Below, in pieces: positions 26,148 to 37,418 of a stretch of 64,000 nt of DNA. The translations under genes were made by a program, and so were the position numbers. The notes under the pieces are model-generated. The model had not been told where the DNA came from and searched no databases. It saw nothing but the letters and a program-made list of their open reading frames with translations. Numbering within the stretch: the stretch's first letter is position 1; each line of letters opens with the position of its first letter. Source of the stretch: Sipunculus nudus (lineage: Eukaryota; Annelida; Sipuncula; Golfingiida; Sipunculidae); NCBI GenBank assembly GCA_026874595.1, contig CM049320.1, positions 39,248,714 through 39,312,713 of the forward strand. Reading direction: 5' to 3'.

Positions 26148-26460
26148 GCCAGGAGTATGCATTCAAAACCGTTCATGTGCGTTTGTTCACAACATAACTC
26201 ACCCAGTCATGAACGGAATCTCTTGAATCCCATTTTGGGAATGGGCGAAGGAAGAATCGACTATAGATTTAGGTGTGGATCCGGCTAATGATCCGCATTC
26301 AGGAACGTCATCAAGGAATATTCACAAATGTACGGTCACTTATGCATGAATGAACCTGGGAATGTGTGCTGAATAAGTGAATGCAAACACGTTTTTGTGA
26401 GCATCCCGCAATAAAGACCCCCCGATGATGGAGGCCTGCATTCTTTATAATGCAGATTTC
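26148..26460 (+). repeat. Dispersed repeat family C, near-complete copy
   Basis: Starts gcctccgccaggagtatgca and continues with cacaacataactcacccagt, atgaacggaatctcttgaat, gtggatccggctaatgatcc, gaacctgggaatgtgtgctg and gtgaatgcaaacacg, ending ggaggcctgcattctttata. Copies of the same word order are at 32063-32335, 60570-60760 and 62030-62285, and in reverse at 19390-19575. It lies directly beyond the stop codon of the minus-strand gene, so it probably sits in that gene's 3' UTR. Its mechanism of spread is unknown. Confidence 0.65.
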
Positions 26461-26482
26461 TATTTATCCTATGACAGTGATC

Positions 26483-29400
26483 TCAGCACAGTTGATCAAT
26501 CTGTGAACACAAACTGACCGTCATGTTACGAGGTCTTACTTTTCGATCGAAACATCTTTCTATCGAGGGGAATGTTTCTTCTACCTGACAGTCTAGGCAC
26601 ACGTGTTGACGTTTTGACCTGCGCCCTGTAAAAAAATAGCATAGTAATTATATATTGGAAGGGCTGTTATAACTTTCGTTATAACTGTCACCACTCTCAT
26701 AAATATAGTATGATAATAATTATAATAAATCTAAATATTACACTTACTTCCACTTGACGGATACTTGTTGATGCCTAGCTGAGGTTTCTGATCGAGCCTC
26801 ATCATATATGAAACATCAAGACCACGACACATTTCGGCCGCCTGCCCGGACAGACCACGTGAGAAGCCCTTAAGATTCTTGATAACAACCATGTGTACTT
26901 GTGCTGTATGGTTTTTCTGAAATAAAATGAAAAAAAGGGTTTTTTTTATATAAAAAGAGGATTTTTCTTCTGAATATAATATAGAAGGTAAACTAAATCC
27001 CCCCCCCCAAAAAAAACCGAATAAATATCTTAGCTAGTCAAAGAAACTTTGTACAGGACAGTAATTTAATCTCTCATCAGTCTTAAATAAGTCTTTCATG
27101 CGTGAACATGCAATGGTTAAATACATCATCATTACGTGACCCTTCAGTATGAATAACGGGCACTTGTAAAATTAAAAGCTTCTGCAGGTTCCCACAAGAG
27201 CTCATTTATTGGTAAAACTGAAATATCTTTGTGCTGTCCGAGTTGAGCTGCTTTGGGGGAAAAAAACTTGAATTCTTCTATGATAGCTGGCTACGACAGA
27301 CCAAGAGGGACAAAGTATGTTTTAATCTGTCGATGAATATCTCTTTAGTTATCCAGATTTGTGCATGAAAATCTGTGAGGACAGCATTGCTTAAAGGATA
27401 TGTACAGGAGACCCTGCCTGAAATCTTTATAAAATATAAATTTATATCCATAGAAAAAACTGGAAAGACCTTGGAGTCGACTCTGCATGGTCAGGGTAAA
27501 ATGCGATCAAGGAGAAAAATGTGTCGATTTGCTCAAAGAGAATATTTAATCAAAGTTGGTAGACACCAAAACTTCTCAAAAGAATTTTAGGACTTTAGCC
27601 CAATTATAAATCAGTTAAAGTGCATTCTCAACTTGCAAAGCGGAAATTCTTTGCTCTAAATATTTACAATTTATTCATTCCTATATATCATACCCATTTC
27701 ACTTTTTGCATTAAACCGTTTTTAATTTTTTTAATGGAACACATATACGAGCGGAGTAGCTCTGAATTTTAGTTTATTCTTTTAAAAACTTCACAGAGAG
27801 TGACAAGTTATACATCATTTAAATAAGAAAAGAGAACGAAATATATATACCTGCTGATCCTTTATGTTACCACGTGACCATGTTGGAACTCCCGCGCTAG
27901 CGTTGTATTTGTAACACCCAGTGGTTCCATTTAGTGTCAAACGAATCACAAGATAATTCTGAAAAGAAAACAAAATGAAATTCTTTATTCATGGAATTTT
28001 CAGTTCAATCTGGAATCTTATTCCTTCAGTTTGACATCAACATACTAGTTGAAGTCAGTATTGTTTATCTAATAACTGCCCTCTAGGCCGCTTGGGCGCT
28101 GGACTTGTCATCGCCAGGTTGTGAGTTTTTCATCCCGTTCTGACCGCCGTCTGTGCTATGACTCAAAGCATAGTCTTTAACATGCACAAGGGTGCACTCT
28201 CTCGACCCAGGAGGGAATGGATACTGCTTAGTGGTGCAAATGTAGAACGACAAACCTTCTATTTCTCCCAACTTGGTTGCCTTGGTTGGGTGCTAGACAG
28301 GGAGCTACAAGAACGAAGAGGCCCCATAGACCAGGAAAGCAAAGTGTAGGCCTATACAGTCAGATGAAACTGACATCATCGATGATATCAGACTCGGCGG
28401 CGTATCTATAGCCTCTTTCCTGCCCGCCCCTCTAACAAAGCATTACAAAACTGGGCATCATATATAAAATCATATCACGTCAAATTTCCTTGTCATAGGC
28501 TTTTAGTTGACTACAACTGGATGAATTCATTTACAGTGAACTCATTCGCCACCCATTAAAGAGCAGTCACCTATTTGCTAAAGAACGCTTAAATCCCAAA
28601 CAAGTATATTTTATCATGAAGTGCACATTAAAAGATATTATATATGTCATGTATTGAATATTTAACTTGAAATGATTTGTCACAACATACAACAATTGTC
28701 TGTGCAGGTCGTGGATCATTAAACGGTTAATAACATTACAAGCAAATATATCTTTATTTCAGTTTTTAAATCTAAACTTGTTACGTATATTCCACGTGTG
28801 CCATATAGCAGCCTGGGGGATTCATCCCGCAGGACATTAATAATAGATTTATATTTGATATGCGATCTTAAAGACAAACAATTAACTCCAACATAGGTCT
28901 GGGTAAAAGATTGTTATTATTCACGTAACATAACAGATAATGCAGGTTATAGTAACATTAAATTCTACAACCAGTGGTAAATCAAAGGCAAAGAAATTTA
29001 GGTAGTATACTCAATATGTTCACGGTAGTGTTAACGTTTGTATTTAACGAGACTTTGTTAGAATATGGGAAATCATGGGTAAGGACATTTCAGGTTGTTT
29101 CAGGCTGTTTGAATATCATGGAAGTTTTGAAAAGAGTTCAAGAGTGGATATTCATGATACATTCCAAGGAAGGAGAATTCGTCGAATAACATTTTCTGCA
29201 CAATGTGTATGACCGACATCCCACCACCAGGGTGCATTGGTCTTCATGGAAGGGTTTCCTCTGGTTAGTGTCTCCTATATGGATTTCTGTAAAGCAGATG
29301 ACCCTGAAATGCATGCGTTTGCATGACTCAGATTATCGATGACGTTCTGGCATTGCAAGACCGTTGCATGATCTAATACAGAATAACAACAGATCTGTAT

Positions 29401-30735
29401 TTTTCCTGGCATAGCTTGCCTATAGAGACCGTTCACAAATCATTTGATGGGTTACACCGCTGAGTTTAAAACTCCTGAAATATTTGAAATGGGACACACA
29501 GCCACTAAACACCAAACATTTAAATTTTCTCATCAATGATGAAAAAATCGCAAATTTGTACCTTATACCATTTCGCGTCACAGAAGAAGGCCAACACAGG
29601 TGGCGCAACCTACATTTGACACGTCAGACACAGCCAATATGCCTGAAAATATGTAAAATTCTGTGAAGTAGTTTTTAGATAACATATTTTGTTTTTTAGA
29701 TGCGGTTACAAATTTTTACTATATATACATCGGAAAGAAAGCTTATTTACAGTGATGTGAAAACGTGAATTTGAAAATTATTTAATAGATTCATGCTCAA
29801 TACTTTTATTTTTCCAAACTGTAAGAAATTATTGCATATTATCTGAAGGCCAACTTTAATTGTTACTATGAAATCACTCATCTGGAGAAAAGACAAATGG
29901 ATTGTAGCGATTAGTTTAACACGTAGTGCCATCTGCAGGTGACAATTTAATATCGGTAACTGGGCCAATATGTCTAAATAATTGCTGATGATAACCTCGC
30001 TTCTCCTTATTTTAGAGATGAGCAGGGGTTGTAAACGCCTTTCCGCCTGTCTGACACAGGCATGCGGAAAGGCGTTTTTTTTCATTTTTACCAATCCGTT
30101 GAAAAGGTTAATATCTAGATGTTTTCCACATTGGAAGCTGATAAGTAGTAACAACTGACAAACATTGCACAAAACGAAATATTTTATAGATGGTCATCCA
30201 CTGACTCCCTTTATTTCCTATATTTTCCTATAAAAATGGACTAAAATTTTTTTATACTGGAATTAAAAGGCATTTAGACCCTCATTTCCTATATTTTCCT
30301 ATTTTTTACTGCACAATCGTGTTTCTGATATAACGGTGTTACTATTGAGAACATTTAGTTCTTCTTGCAAGTGTGCATTAGGGACGGCATGTAAGATGGC
30401 AGAATCAGGTTTACACAGAGCGAAGTTTGACTGACAGTTGATATGATGATAAGATGCATGTTAGCGAAAAGGCAAATTTTTCTGCGAAAAGGCAAACCTG
30501 TATAAATGCTTTTCCGTTAGAAAGGTGAAATTTTCAAAGTATTACGATCCCTGATGAGGATTCGAAACATAATATTATAATGTCGTTTACCGTTGTTCTG
30601 CAGACTGCCAGGCGCTCGTCTGCTGACTCGCAGGAAGTGACGTTGCATTCGGCCGGCTTCTTCACTGAGATTCGTCCGGCCTCTCTGTAATAAATGTTTC
30701 ATATTTGAGAGTTCAAGAAACAGATGATAGGATAT

Positions 30736-30804
<69 letters not shown>

Positions 30805-33800
30805 TTTCGATTGGAATATGTATAACTATATAAACCAACGTTGATATGTTTTAAATATTATTTTTCCTCTGACAGTTCTGTAATAAAGTTCATAATAAAA
30901 AAAAATTATTAATATATTTTATCGTCAAATTAATCGATATTCTCCTCATAACCAAAATATTTGGATTCTTTCAGATAAACATTATGTCGAAATCTTTACA
31001 CACACTGCATTTTCTGTAATGTCTGTTCCACCAGTAGGTGCCCAATGAATTTTGGTGATTGTCCTCTTAAAGAGGACTAGTCACCTATCTGACCTTTATA
31101 AACTAAAGGTTATCTCTTAGAGCTTTTATAAAAAATAGGCAAAAACACATGGATATCATCGCAAACAGATTGCATGTTTTGTTTATATATCAATGTGTTC
31201 ATAATATGTGAGGCCCATCAAAATAATCAAAACAAATTCAACAAGGGCACCTGGTAGCAAGAAAGATAAGCCAGAGCTTGCAAATGGCATTTAAAACAAG
31301 TGGCTCCTCTTCCTCCGCATTTATATAACCTACCACCCAAAGTTCATGTTTTTCCCCTTTGACAACATTGCTGTGTTTACAAACATTGCTGATAAATAAG
31401 TTCATAAAGCCTTCACGAAGGCGTTAGATGAACTTTTTACAACCAAAATTGCCCTTTTATCATTAATATATACAGAGAAAAAGCCAGAAATCACATAAAT
31501 TCTTTTTCAAGAGGTAGGTGAATGGGCAGCTTTAAACTTAAATATTATCACACTCTATGACACTAAAGCTGAAGAGGGACCAACGGCCTGTGACATGATG
31601 TAAAAATTCATTTAAAAGAAACTTTTATATTTGGCAGCCTTCTAGTTTTCCTGATACTTGTGGCCAAGTGACGTGGCGTCTCTCAAGGGTAGGTAGCCTC
31701 ACTTTGATAGTAACATTTTTTTAGAATATTTATGACACTTAACAATCAATCAGAAGTTTAAAGGGTAGTTGTTTGAAGAAAGGACCAATGACCTTTTCCT
31801 TTTTGAAATAGGGCTGATATGTTGTAAAAAATAGACAATTTACTCAAATATTGATTTTATTTCATTACGTAAATATTTTGCATGGTATGGCTTTAATTTC
31901 ATTGTAGTTAATTACGTATATGTCCCATTCTTTCATTGCAGCATACCATTTTAAATCAATCTGTAAGTTTATGAAAATATTGGCAAACTTCAATGAACGG
32001 CCCAACATGGAACAGACTATAGCTTAATATTATGCTCTCACGCTTCATATATACGTATTCTGAACCGGGTCCGGGAAGGAATTCCAGGAATAATGAATAT
32101 TCATAAATGTAAAATCACTTATGCACGAAGATCGCATATCCTCCTAGCAGGGGCAATGAACCTAGGGATATGGACCGAATAGGTTAATGCAAGCATGGGT
32201 TGAAGGAACTTCTGCACGAAAGAACCTGGGAGTATGGGCCGAACAAGTGAATGCAAACACGTTTTGGGGAGCATCCGACCTAAAGGACCGCCCACATGGC
32301 GGAGGGCTGCATTCCTGAGAATGCATCTTAATAAAAACACATGCATACATAGGAAACAAGAACAATTTTAGATATATATCATTTTTTTTAAATGTGCATG
32401 AAATTTAATGTTGTTACCTCTGTCAGGTTAACCGGTGCTGGGTGGTTGTACACGGTTAAAGGAATGACGATGATAACCGTCGTGAAGACAAGCAGCTTTG
32501 CACAGACCATTGTCTGAAATTAAGAAGATGAATATTAAAAACAGTAAGCGTGATATATACCATGTTTAAATCTGGACCTCTTACTTGTTCCATAAGCGAC
32601 CACTAGGTTGCGGCACATATACGTATCATCACTATATATACAAGTCAGCTGAACGTAGTCCATAAGGCGAGTTAACGTTTAAAAATATCATTTAGGTCCA
32701 GCAAATATTTAAAACGGCGAGTTATAAATATACTGTACATATTCCTATAGATGAAAGGTCAAATAGGTTATCTTGAGTTATTAGACATCAGATATCAGAA
32801 GATGCCCCTTTAAGGGTCTAAGCGCAGAAGTGCCGTACTCATGCTGCACACTCCACACTTGACAGGCCATGTATCTTCTAGCCCTCTACGAGCTTTATGA
32901 TTTCTTCTTATGCTTATAAGTGTTTCTTATTTTTCTACACTAAAAATTTCTATTTCTATACAACTTCTTTCTGTTATATGTCTGAATAGAGGTTTACTTA
33001 TAATATAACACTCTTCTCTCGGTCTGCTCAAATATATATGCACGAGTAAATATATGTATATCCGAAATTAAGCACTTTATTTAAAACGTTCATGATTAAT
33101 CTATTTATATACGCCTGACATATATTCAGGAAGTTTATATTGTAAAATGCACGCATTTTTATAGTTTGTATACAACCTTGCAGAACCAGACTCACAGGAG
33201 TAGGCCTACTGGGCGGGGTTTATGGGCTTTGAGATTCAAACCCCACAATGCACTAGGGTTCATAATACCCCAGCGGCTTAGGTATAAATGTAATGAAGAG
33301 GGCGTGTAGTCCGTTCAAATACATTTGATAAAAATTATATTAAGGCAAAGTACATAGACACGGATGTTTTAGTGGCAATGACTTCACTAAATAAGTGATA
33401 TATTTAGTAAGCATGTTCAGAACAATGTAAACAAATAGTGTTTTAATGTAATATAATATATTTTTTATTTAATTTTACAGACTGACAGTTGAGACGAGTG
33501 CCAAACTAGAAGAGGTCTCTGGCGGAGTGGTGACGTCACATCGTTTTCTATCTGGGAAACTGAAGCCGTGTTCCCCGTGCGGCCGAAAATAACATGAGAA
33601 TTCATCTTAGTATAATGGGTGCTTTATAATCAGATCACGTGATCCTTGTTGCGAATAAACACAACCCTGACCCGCAGACTTTCAAGGTCAGGTCACGTGA
33701 ATTGAAAAAATTGCGCCCACAAGAAGTTCTGAGCATGAGCTGGCGAACAGCGCCACCGTGTGTCTTGACAAGAGACTAATCCTGCAACAGGGATCTGGCC

Positions 33801-33937
33801 GTTTTTACCACTGTTTCTTTATGTTGAGCTAAGTTGTGTGTTTCATGTAACACACAAGGACGTATTGAGCTGAATTAAAGCGTCAAAGATAGAAAATGTA
33901 AGGCAAATGTCCTCAAGAAGAGGAGCCGCGGAGCCGG

Positions 33938-33981
<44 letters not shown>

Positions 33982-34570
33982 GGGGAGGGTTGTGGAGTTC
34001 AGTTACCGCGTGGATCACTGGACGGTCAGCTACTTGACACCTCGATGATAAGCAGGTACTGTCTCATGTTCTGTCTGTTATTGCTATTTGGTGTGATGTT
34101 ATACACCAATGTAAGTCATGAATAATCAATATAGGTCACCAAGTTTGAACTGCATTGTTGATAAGTTTCCCAGAAAGTCTTTTCTCCAAATTCTCTAAAC
34201 CTTATTCATGCACACCATCCTAGCATGCGCGCACTTTTGCTCCCAGCTTTCCTGCCATGCCTTCCAAGTTTTAAGTCTATTAAGTGATCAATTTATAAAT
34301 ACATTAATATTTATCATATAGAACTCAAATGCTGCATATTAACTCACTTGGGACACTTAATGTTTTTTATTAGTTCCTGATTTCATATATTCATACGTAA
34401 GACAGATACATGTAATAAATATGTAATTGATTATTTTGCACCCCTATGTATCTTATGTAACATGCGCAAAAAATATGCTTTACAAACAAACTTGATAATG
34501 CATGATAATTTACGTCACATTCTGTTGGTGAAAAACGTTCACTTACCATGATTAAAATAAATAAAACCAT
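26483..34570 (-). CDS. Predicted secreted cysteine-rich glycoprotein precursor with furin-type site, 6 exons, family not recognised
   Basis: Minus-strand exons 34547-34570, 32418-32513, 30591-30680, 27851-27958, 26748-26916 and 26483-26625 join in phase into 209 residues plus TGA. Each intron is GT-AG. The N-terminus MVLFILIMTMVCAKLLVFTT continues VIIVIPLTVYNHPA, a hydrophobic signal peptide. The mature part has ten cysteines (three, one, one and five in the last four exons) and six N-glycosylation sequons (NLT, NVT, NGT, NAS, NHT, NMT). The junction of the last two exons encodes RRRSKR, a furin-type site. Cleavage would release a 41-residue C-terminal peptide with five cysteines (HVCLDCQ ... 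RCFDR ... LCSQIDQLC). I do not recognise the family and assign no function; a secreted ligand or prohormone is possible. The second exon could also supply the start (Met at 32508-32510). The acceptor of the 30591-30680 exon (AGAG|GCC) was chosen to keep phase. Confidence 0.75.
28080..28350 (+). mobile_element. tRNA-derived SINE-like element
   Basis: The first 60 bases (gggcgctggacttgtcatcg, then ccaggttgtgagtttttcat ccc) read like a tRNA head with the anticodon arm and a mutated B box, expected near GTTCGAATCC. An unrelated body follows. It lies in an intron of the secreted-protein gene. Open frames on both strands here are incidental. The call rests on tRNA-like word order; the A box is weak. 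Confidence 0.45.
28351..30030. other. Intron of the secreted-protein gene, nothing else recognised
   Basis: AT-rich intron sequence between exons 27851-27958 and 30591-30680. It has one CTCF-like word at 29925-29939 (minus) but no supported exon. The minus open frame at 29747-30172 shows no motif. Confidence 0.5.
30033..30077. repeat. Perfect 14-bp inverted repeat (hairpin)
   Basis: AAACGCCTTTCCGC (30033-30046) pairs perfectly with GCGGAAAGGCGTTT (30064-30077) around a 17-nt loop that contains a further CTGT/ACAG pairing. It is intronic, followed by a T tract. Related words (gcgaaaaggcaaa) occur at about 30463-30500. Confidence 0.9.
30739..30803. repeat. (AT)n microsatellite
   Basis: About 32 uninterrupted AT dinucleotides just 5' (in gene orientation) of the third coding exon of the secreted-protein gene. 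Likely length-polymorphic. Confidence 0.97.
31205..31535 (+). repeat. Dispersed repeat family A, longer copy
   Basis: From aaaataatcaaaacaaattc through gcaagaaagataagccagag to aactttttacaaccaaaatt and aaatcacataaattcttttt. The same order is found at 37890-38225, and the 3' half at 7253-7375. It lies in an intron of the secreted-protein gene. Confidence 0.65.
32063..32335 (+). repeat. Dispersed repeat family C copy in the intron next to the signal-peptide exon
   Basis: Shares ccgggtccgggaaggaattc, aatatggaccgaa-type words (tatggaccgaataggttaat and tatgggccgaacaagtgaat, so the module appears twice), gcaaacacgttttggggagc and ggcggagggctgcattcctg with 26148-26460 and 62030-62285. It is within 90 bp of exon 32418-32513. 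Confidence 0.65.
33184..33440 (+). repeat. Dispersed repeat family D, copy 1
   Basis: The words ctcacaggagta, ggtttatgggc, caatgcac, taggtataaatgtaatgaag, tagtccg, aaggcaaagtacatagaca and cggatgttttagtgg appear in the same order at 47468-47745. It lies in the first intron of the secreted-protein gene. Confidence 0.6.
33531..33700. promoter_or_regulatory. Cluster of palindromic factor sites (CRE and E-boxes)
   Basis: TGACGTCA (33531-33538) is a full cAMP-response-element palindrome. GATCACGTGATC (33633-33644) is a 12-bp palindrome with an E-box core, and a second CACGTG lies at 33694-33699. The stretch is more GC-rich than its surroundings and lies in the first intron of the minus-strand gene, about 1 kb downstream of its promoter. 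An enhancer or alternative promoter is inferred, not shown. Confidence 0.35.
33941..33972. repeat. (GT)n microsatellite
   Basis: An uninterrupted GT tract of about 32 bp followed by a G-rich tail; intronic to the secreted-protein gene. Confidence 0.95.
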
Positions 34571-34659
34571 AAACGATGCTCCGGTCAGTCGAATCTTTCA
34601 GGTGTTCTCTCTAAGGGTACCTCTCTTTCTCTCTATATCTCTCTCTTGTATAACGGCTT

Positions 34660-34710
34660 ATTGATGAGGGCATCTCTGCTCCTTTGATGAGTAACGCTTA
34701 TATATGTATA
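34660..34710 (-). promoter_or_regulatory. Candidate TATA-box promoter of the secreted-protein gene
   Basis: On the minus strand TATATAAG lies at 34697-34704 in the context CATATATAAGCG. A start site about 25-30 bp downstream (near 34670) would give a 5' UTR of about 100 nt ending at the ATG at 34568-34570. The predicted UTR is GA-rich. Interrupted poly(G) at 34722-34743 lies immediately upstream. Position relative to the first coding exon and its GTAAGT donor supports the call. Confidence 0.5.
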
Positions 34711-34749
34711 AGTTTTTTTTCGGGGGGGGGGGGGGGCGGGGGGCTTATG

Positions 34750-35284
34750 TTTTGAATTTCCCAACGATATGAAGCACACGTGGCGCTTGGCGATAAGCAG
34801 GTTTATTCTTTATTTTGACTACAAGATCACATGTGGTCAAGTCAGTATTAAAAAAATGACCACTGTTAAGTGTACCCAGTCCATGGAATTCCCGACCCTT
34901 TCTGTTCAGATGTGTATGGGTGCATTGCTTCATGTACAAATATTTATATATATATAAATTAGTGTGTGTCTTTGTGTGTGTGTGTGTGAAGATTTACCAG
35001 TATGGAAATACTATGGGCCAGCAAGAACACATGATAAGATCGTGTGTTGTATTATGCAATGAGGCTTTACGCCTGGAATTACCCGCATGCCAAATTTATG
35101 GCCCCCATGTCGCAAGGGTTATCATATACTGTTGTCTATAAAGAATCTGAGGGACAACACAGTATGTCTTGCATGGGCCACGCATTTTATCTTGATTCAG
35201 TTCATATACATGAATAATCCTACCTGCAAAAAAAAGGGGGAAAGCGTTTCAGATGAAGTCCTTCTGAAATATCATTTCTTTATT
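34750..35284. other. Intergenic, nothing coding seen
   Basis: 5' flank of the minus-strand gene. It has a short (GT)n at about 34963-34988. Overlapping plus-strand frames here have no motif. Confidence 0.5.
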
Positions 35285-36060
35285 TACCATTAGTTTATGT
35301 TTGTAATATCACATGGCGTGCCCAAGTATCATTATTTTTCGTTTTCTTTAGTTTGCCCAAGTAGCATACTTTTTATAATTTTTTAGTTTATGTTTTTCTC
35401 ATTGCATGTCCAAGCATCATTCTTTTTATTTTCTTTTAGTTTATTTTTGTAATATATCGTATTTCTAAGTTCCTGTTTGTAATATCTCATGCGTGCCAAA
35501 GTATCATCCCTTTTATTAATTTTTTTTAATTTGTGTTTGTAATATCTCATGGCTATCCTCAAGCATCATTCTTTTATTTTGTTTTTAGTTTGTGTTTGTA
35601 ATATTTCATGGCGTGCCCAAGTATCATTCTTTTTATTTTTCTTCAGTATATTTTTGTAATACATGTATATCAGATTCCTAAGTTCCTGTTTGTAATATCT
35701 CATGGCGTGCCCTACTATCATTCTTTTATTTTATTTAGTTTATGTTTATAAGATCTCATGGCGTTCCCAAAGTGTCATTCCTTTTTTTTTTTTAATTTGT
35801 GTTTGTAATATCTCATGGCGTGCCCTATAGTATCATTCTTTTATTTTGTATTTAGTTTGTGTTTGTAATATATCAAATTCCTTAGCTTGTGTTCGTAATA
35901 TCTTACGGCGTGCCCTACTATCATTATTTTATTTTATTTAGTTTATGTTTATAAGATCTCATGGCGTGCCCAAGTATCATTCTTCTTATTTTTTTTTAGT
36001 TTGTGTATATAATAGCTCATGGCGAACCCAAGTATCAATCTTTTTTCTTTTCTTTACTTT
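35285..36060. repeat. Minisatellite of about 60 bp, roughly 13 diverged units
   Basis: The unit reads approximately agtttgtgtttgtaatatct, then catggcgtgcccaagtatca, then ttctttttattttttttt. Unit lengths vary mainly in the T-rich part. The last clean unit ends near 36060. The plus-strand frame at 36003-36452 begins within it and has no recognisable domain. Confidence 0.9.
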
Positions 36061-37418
36061 ATGTTTGTAATCTTGCGCATTACTGTCTCTTTTGTATTTA
36101 CATATATAGGAAAATACACATATATATCACATTACACAAATTACTGCTGGAGTCAATTGCTGATTTCATAAATTTAGCAATGGGAGTTGTGAATTCTGTG
36201 TACAAGTTCATATGGAAAAGGTGTGTATACAATGTTAGCATCTTGTACTCTGTGGACGTATTTTACTTCAAGTTATACACACATTTACACCTAACAAGAG
36301 TAATACTTAGTGAAAGAGTCGGAAATATGCTTGACCAGTGGGTCAGTCCGTTATGGTTTTCTCAACAAAATTCTTCGTCTTATCGGAGGACCAGAATGAG
36401 CGAATTAGAAATAAGCTGCCTGGAAAAAAAATTTTGGGAAAATTTGATCTAAGACAATGGAGGGTTTTACCAGTTGACTAAAGTTGATAGAAGACATTGC
36501 CATGAACCTCAAAGTACACAGTCATGCGTTTGCAGTCTATTAAACCGCTGCGGGGACACTGGGCCGATTGTTATAATTTTAGCAGTCTCAAAGATACAAT
36601 AAAAATGATAAGTAAAAAAATTTAGGTGGTATCACTACACTTATTCAGTGAAAAAAAAAGAATGACAGATATGCATATCAAATTTAAAGTCAATCCACTA
36701 ATTAGAAATAAATTAGATACACAGGATATAATGGCTGTCAATCAAGTAAAAATATGACTAAAACAAACCACATCGGTTAAATTATCCAAGTTGAATAATT
36801 AAGCTTGGCGTTTTTCATGGCAATCAATATGATAGCTCAGAGAGTCCAGCTAATTTATGAATTTTACTCGGACTGGACTGATTCCAGGGAAATATCAGAT
36901 GAGTTGATTTAATTTTAAGAAAAGGTTCGGTGATTATTGTTCAATTTTTCACCATGCTGACGGGGATATATGCTTAGTTGAACATGAGGTGCATTATATA
37001 GAAATCTGTGATACAGTTGTAAATTTTTGGCATGACTTTCAAGGTGCTCAAAATTGTGCTTTCACCAGATAGCTTGCAGAATATTGGTCACCATAACCTA
37101 TTTTTGTTTTCTTTTGCAATGAGGTTCCTTAAAGAGTTATTTGGGTGTAAACCAGGGACTTTTAGACTTACCATTTGTACCTTGCTGACAGAATGAATCC
37201 TGGCTGGAACGAAGAGGGAAAAATAATCGTCTATGTAGACTGGCCCAGTCGATACAGCTGATAAGACTAAATTACAAATTATATAAATAATTCACACTTC
37301 TCCTATAGCGACCAGCTCTATCATGATAAGGACCGGTACTGAGTTAAGTCTATCGTTGCATGGAATCACATTTTATGTTATACATTCTAATAGCAAACAG
37401 AAATACCAACGTCCTATA
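36061..37418. other. Intergenic, nothing coding seen
   Basis: AT-rich; no repeat or exon was recognised. Confidence 0.5.

Noticed and set aside
30033-30085. Bacterial-type terminator (GC hairpin plus T run)
   Set aside because: The sequence lies in a eukaryotic intron; no bacterial gene context exists.
30517-30702. Minus-strand frame with AGRMQRHFLRVSRR over the third coding exon of the secreted gene
   Set aside because: It is the wrong frame: the neighbouring exons require phase 0 from GCC at 30680, which gives the cysteine-bearing reading.
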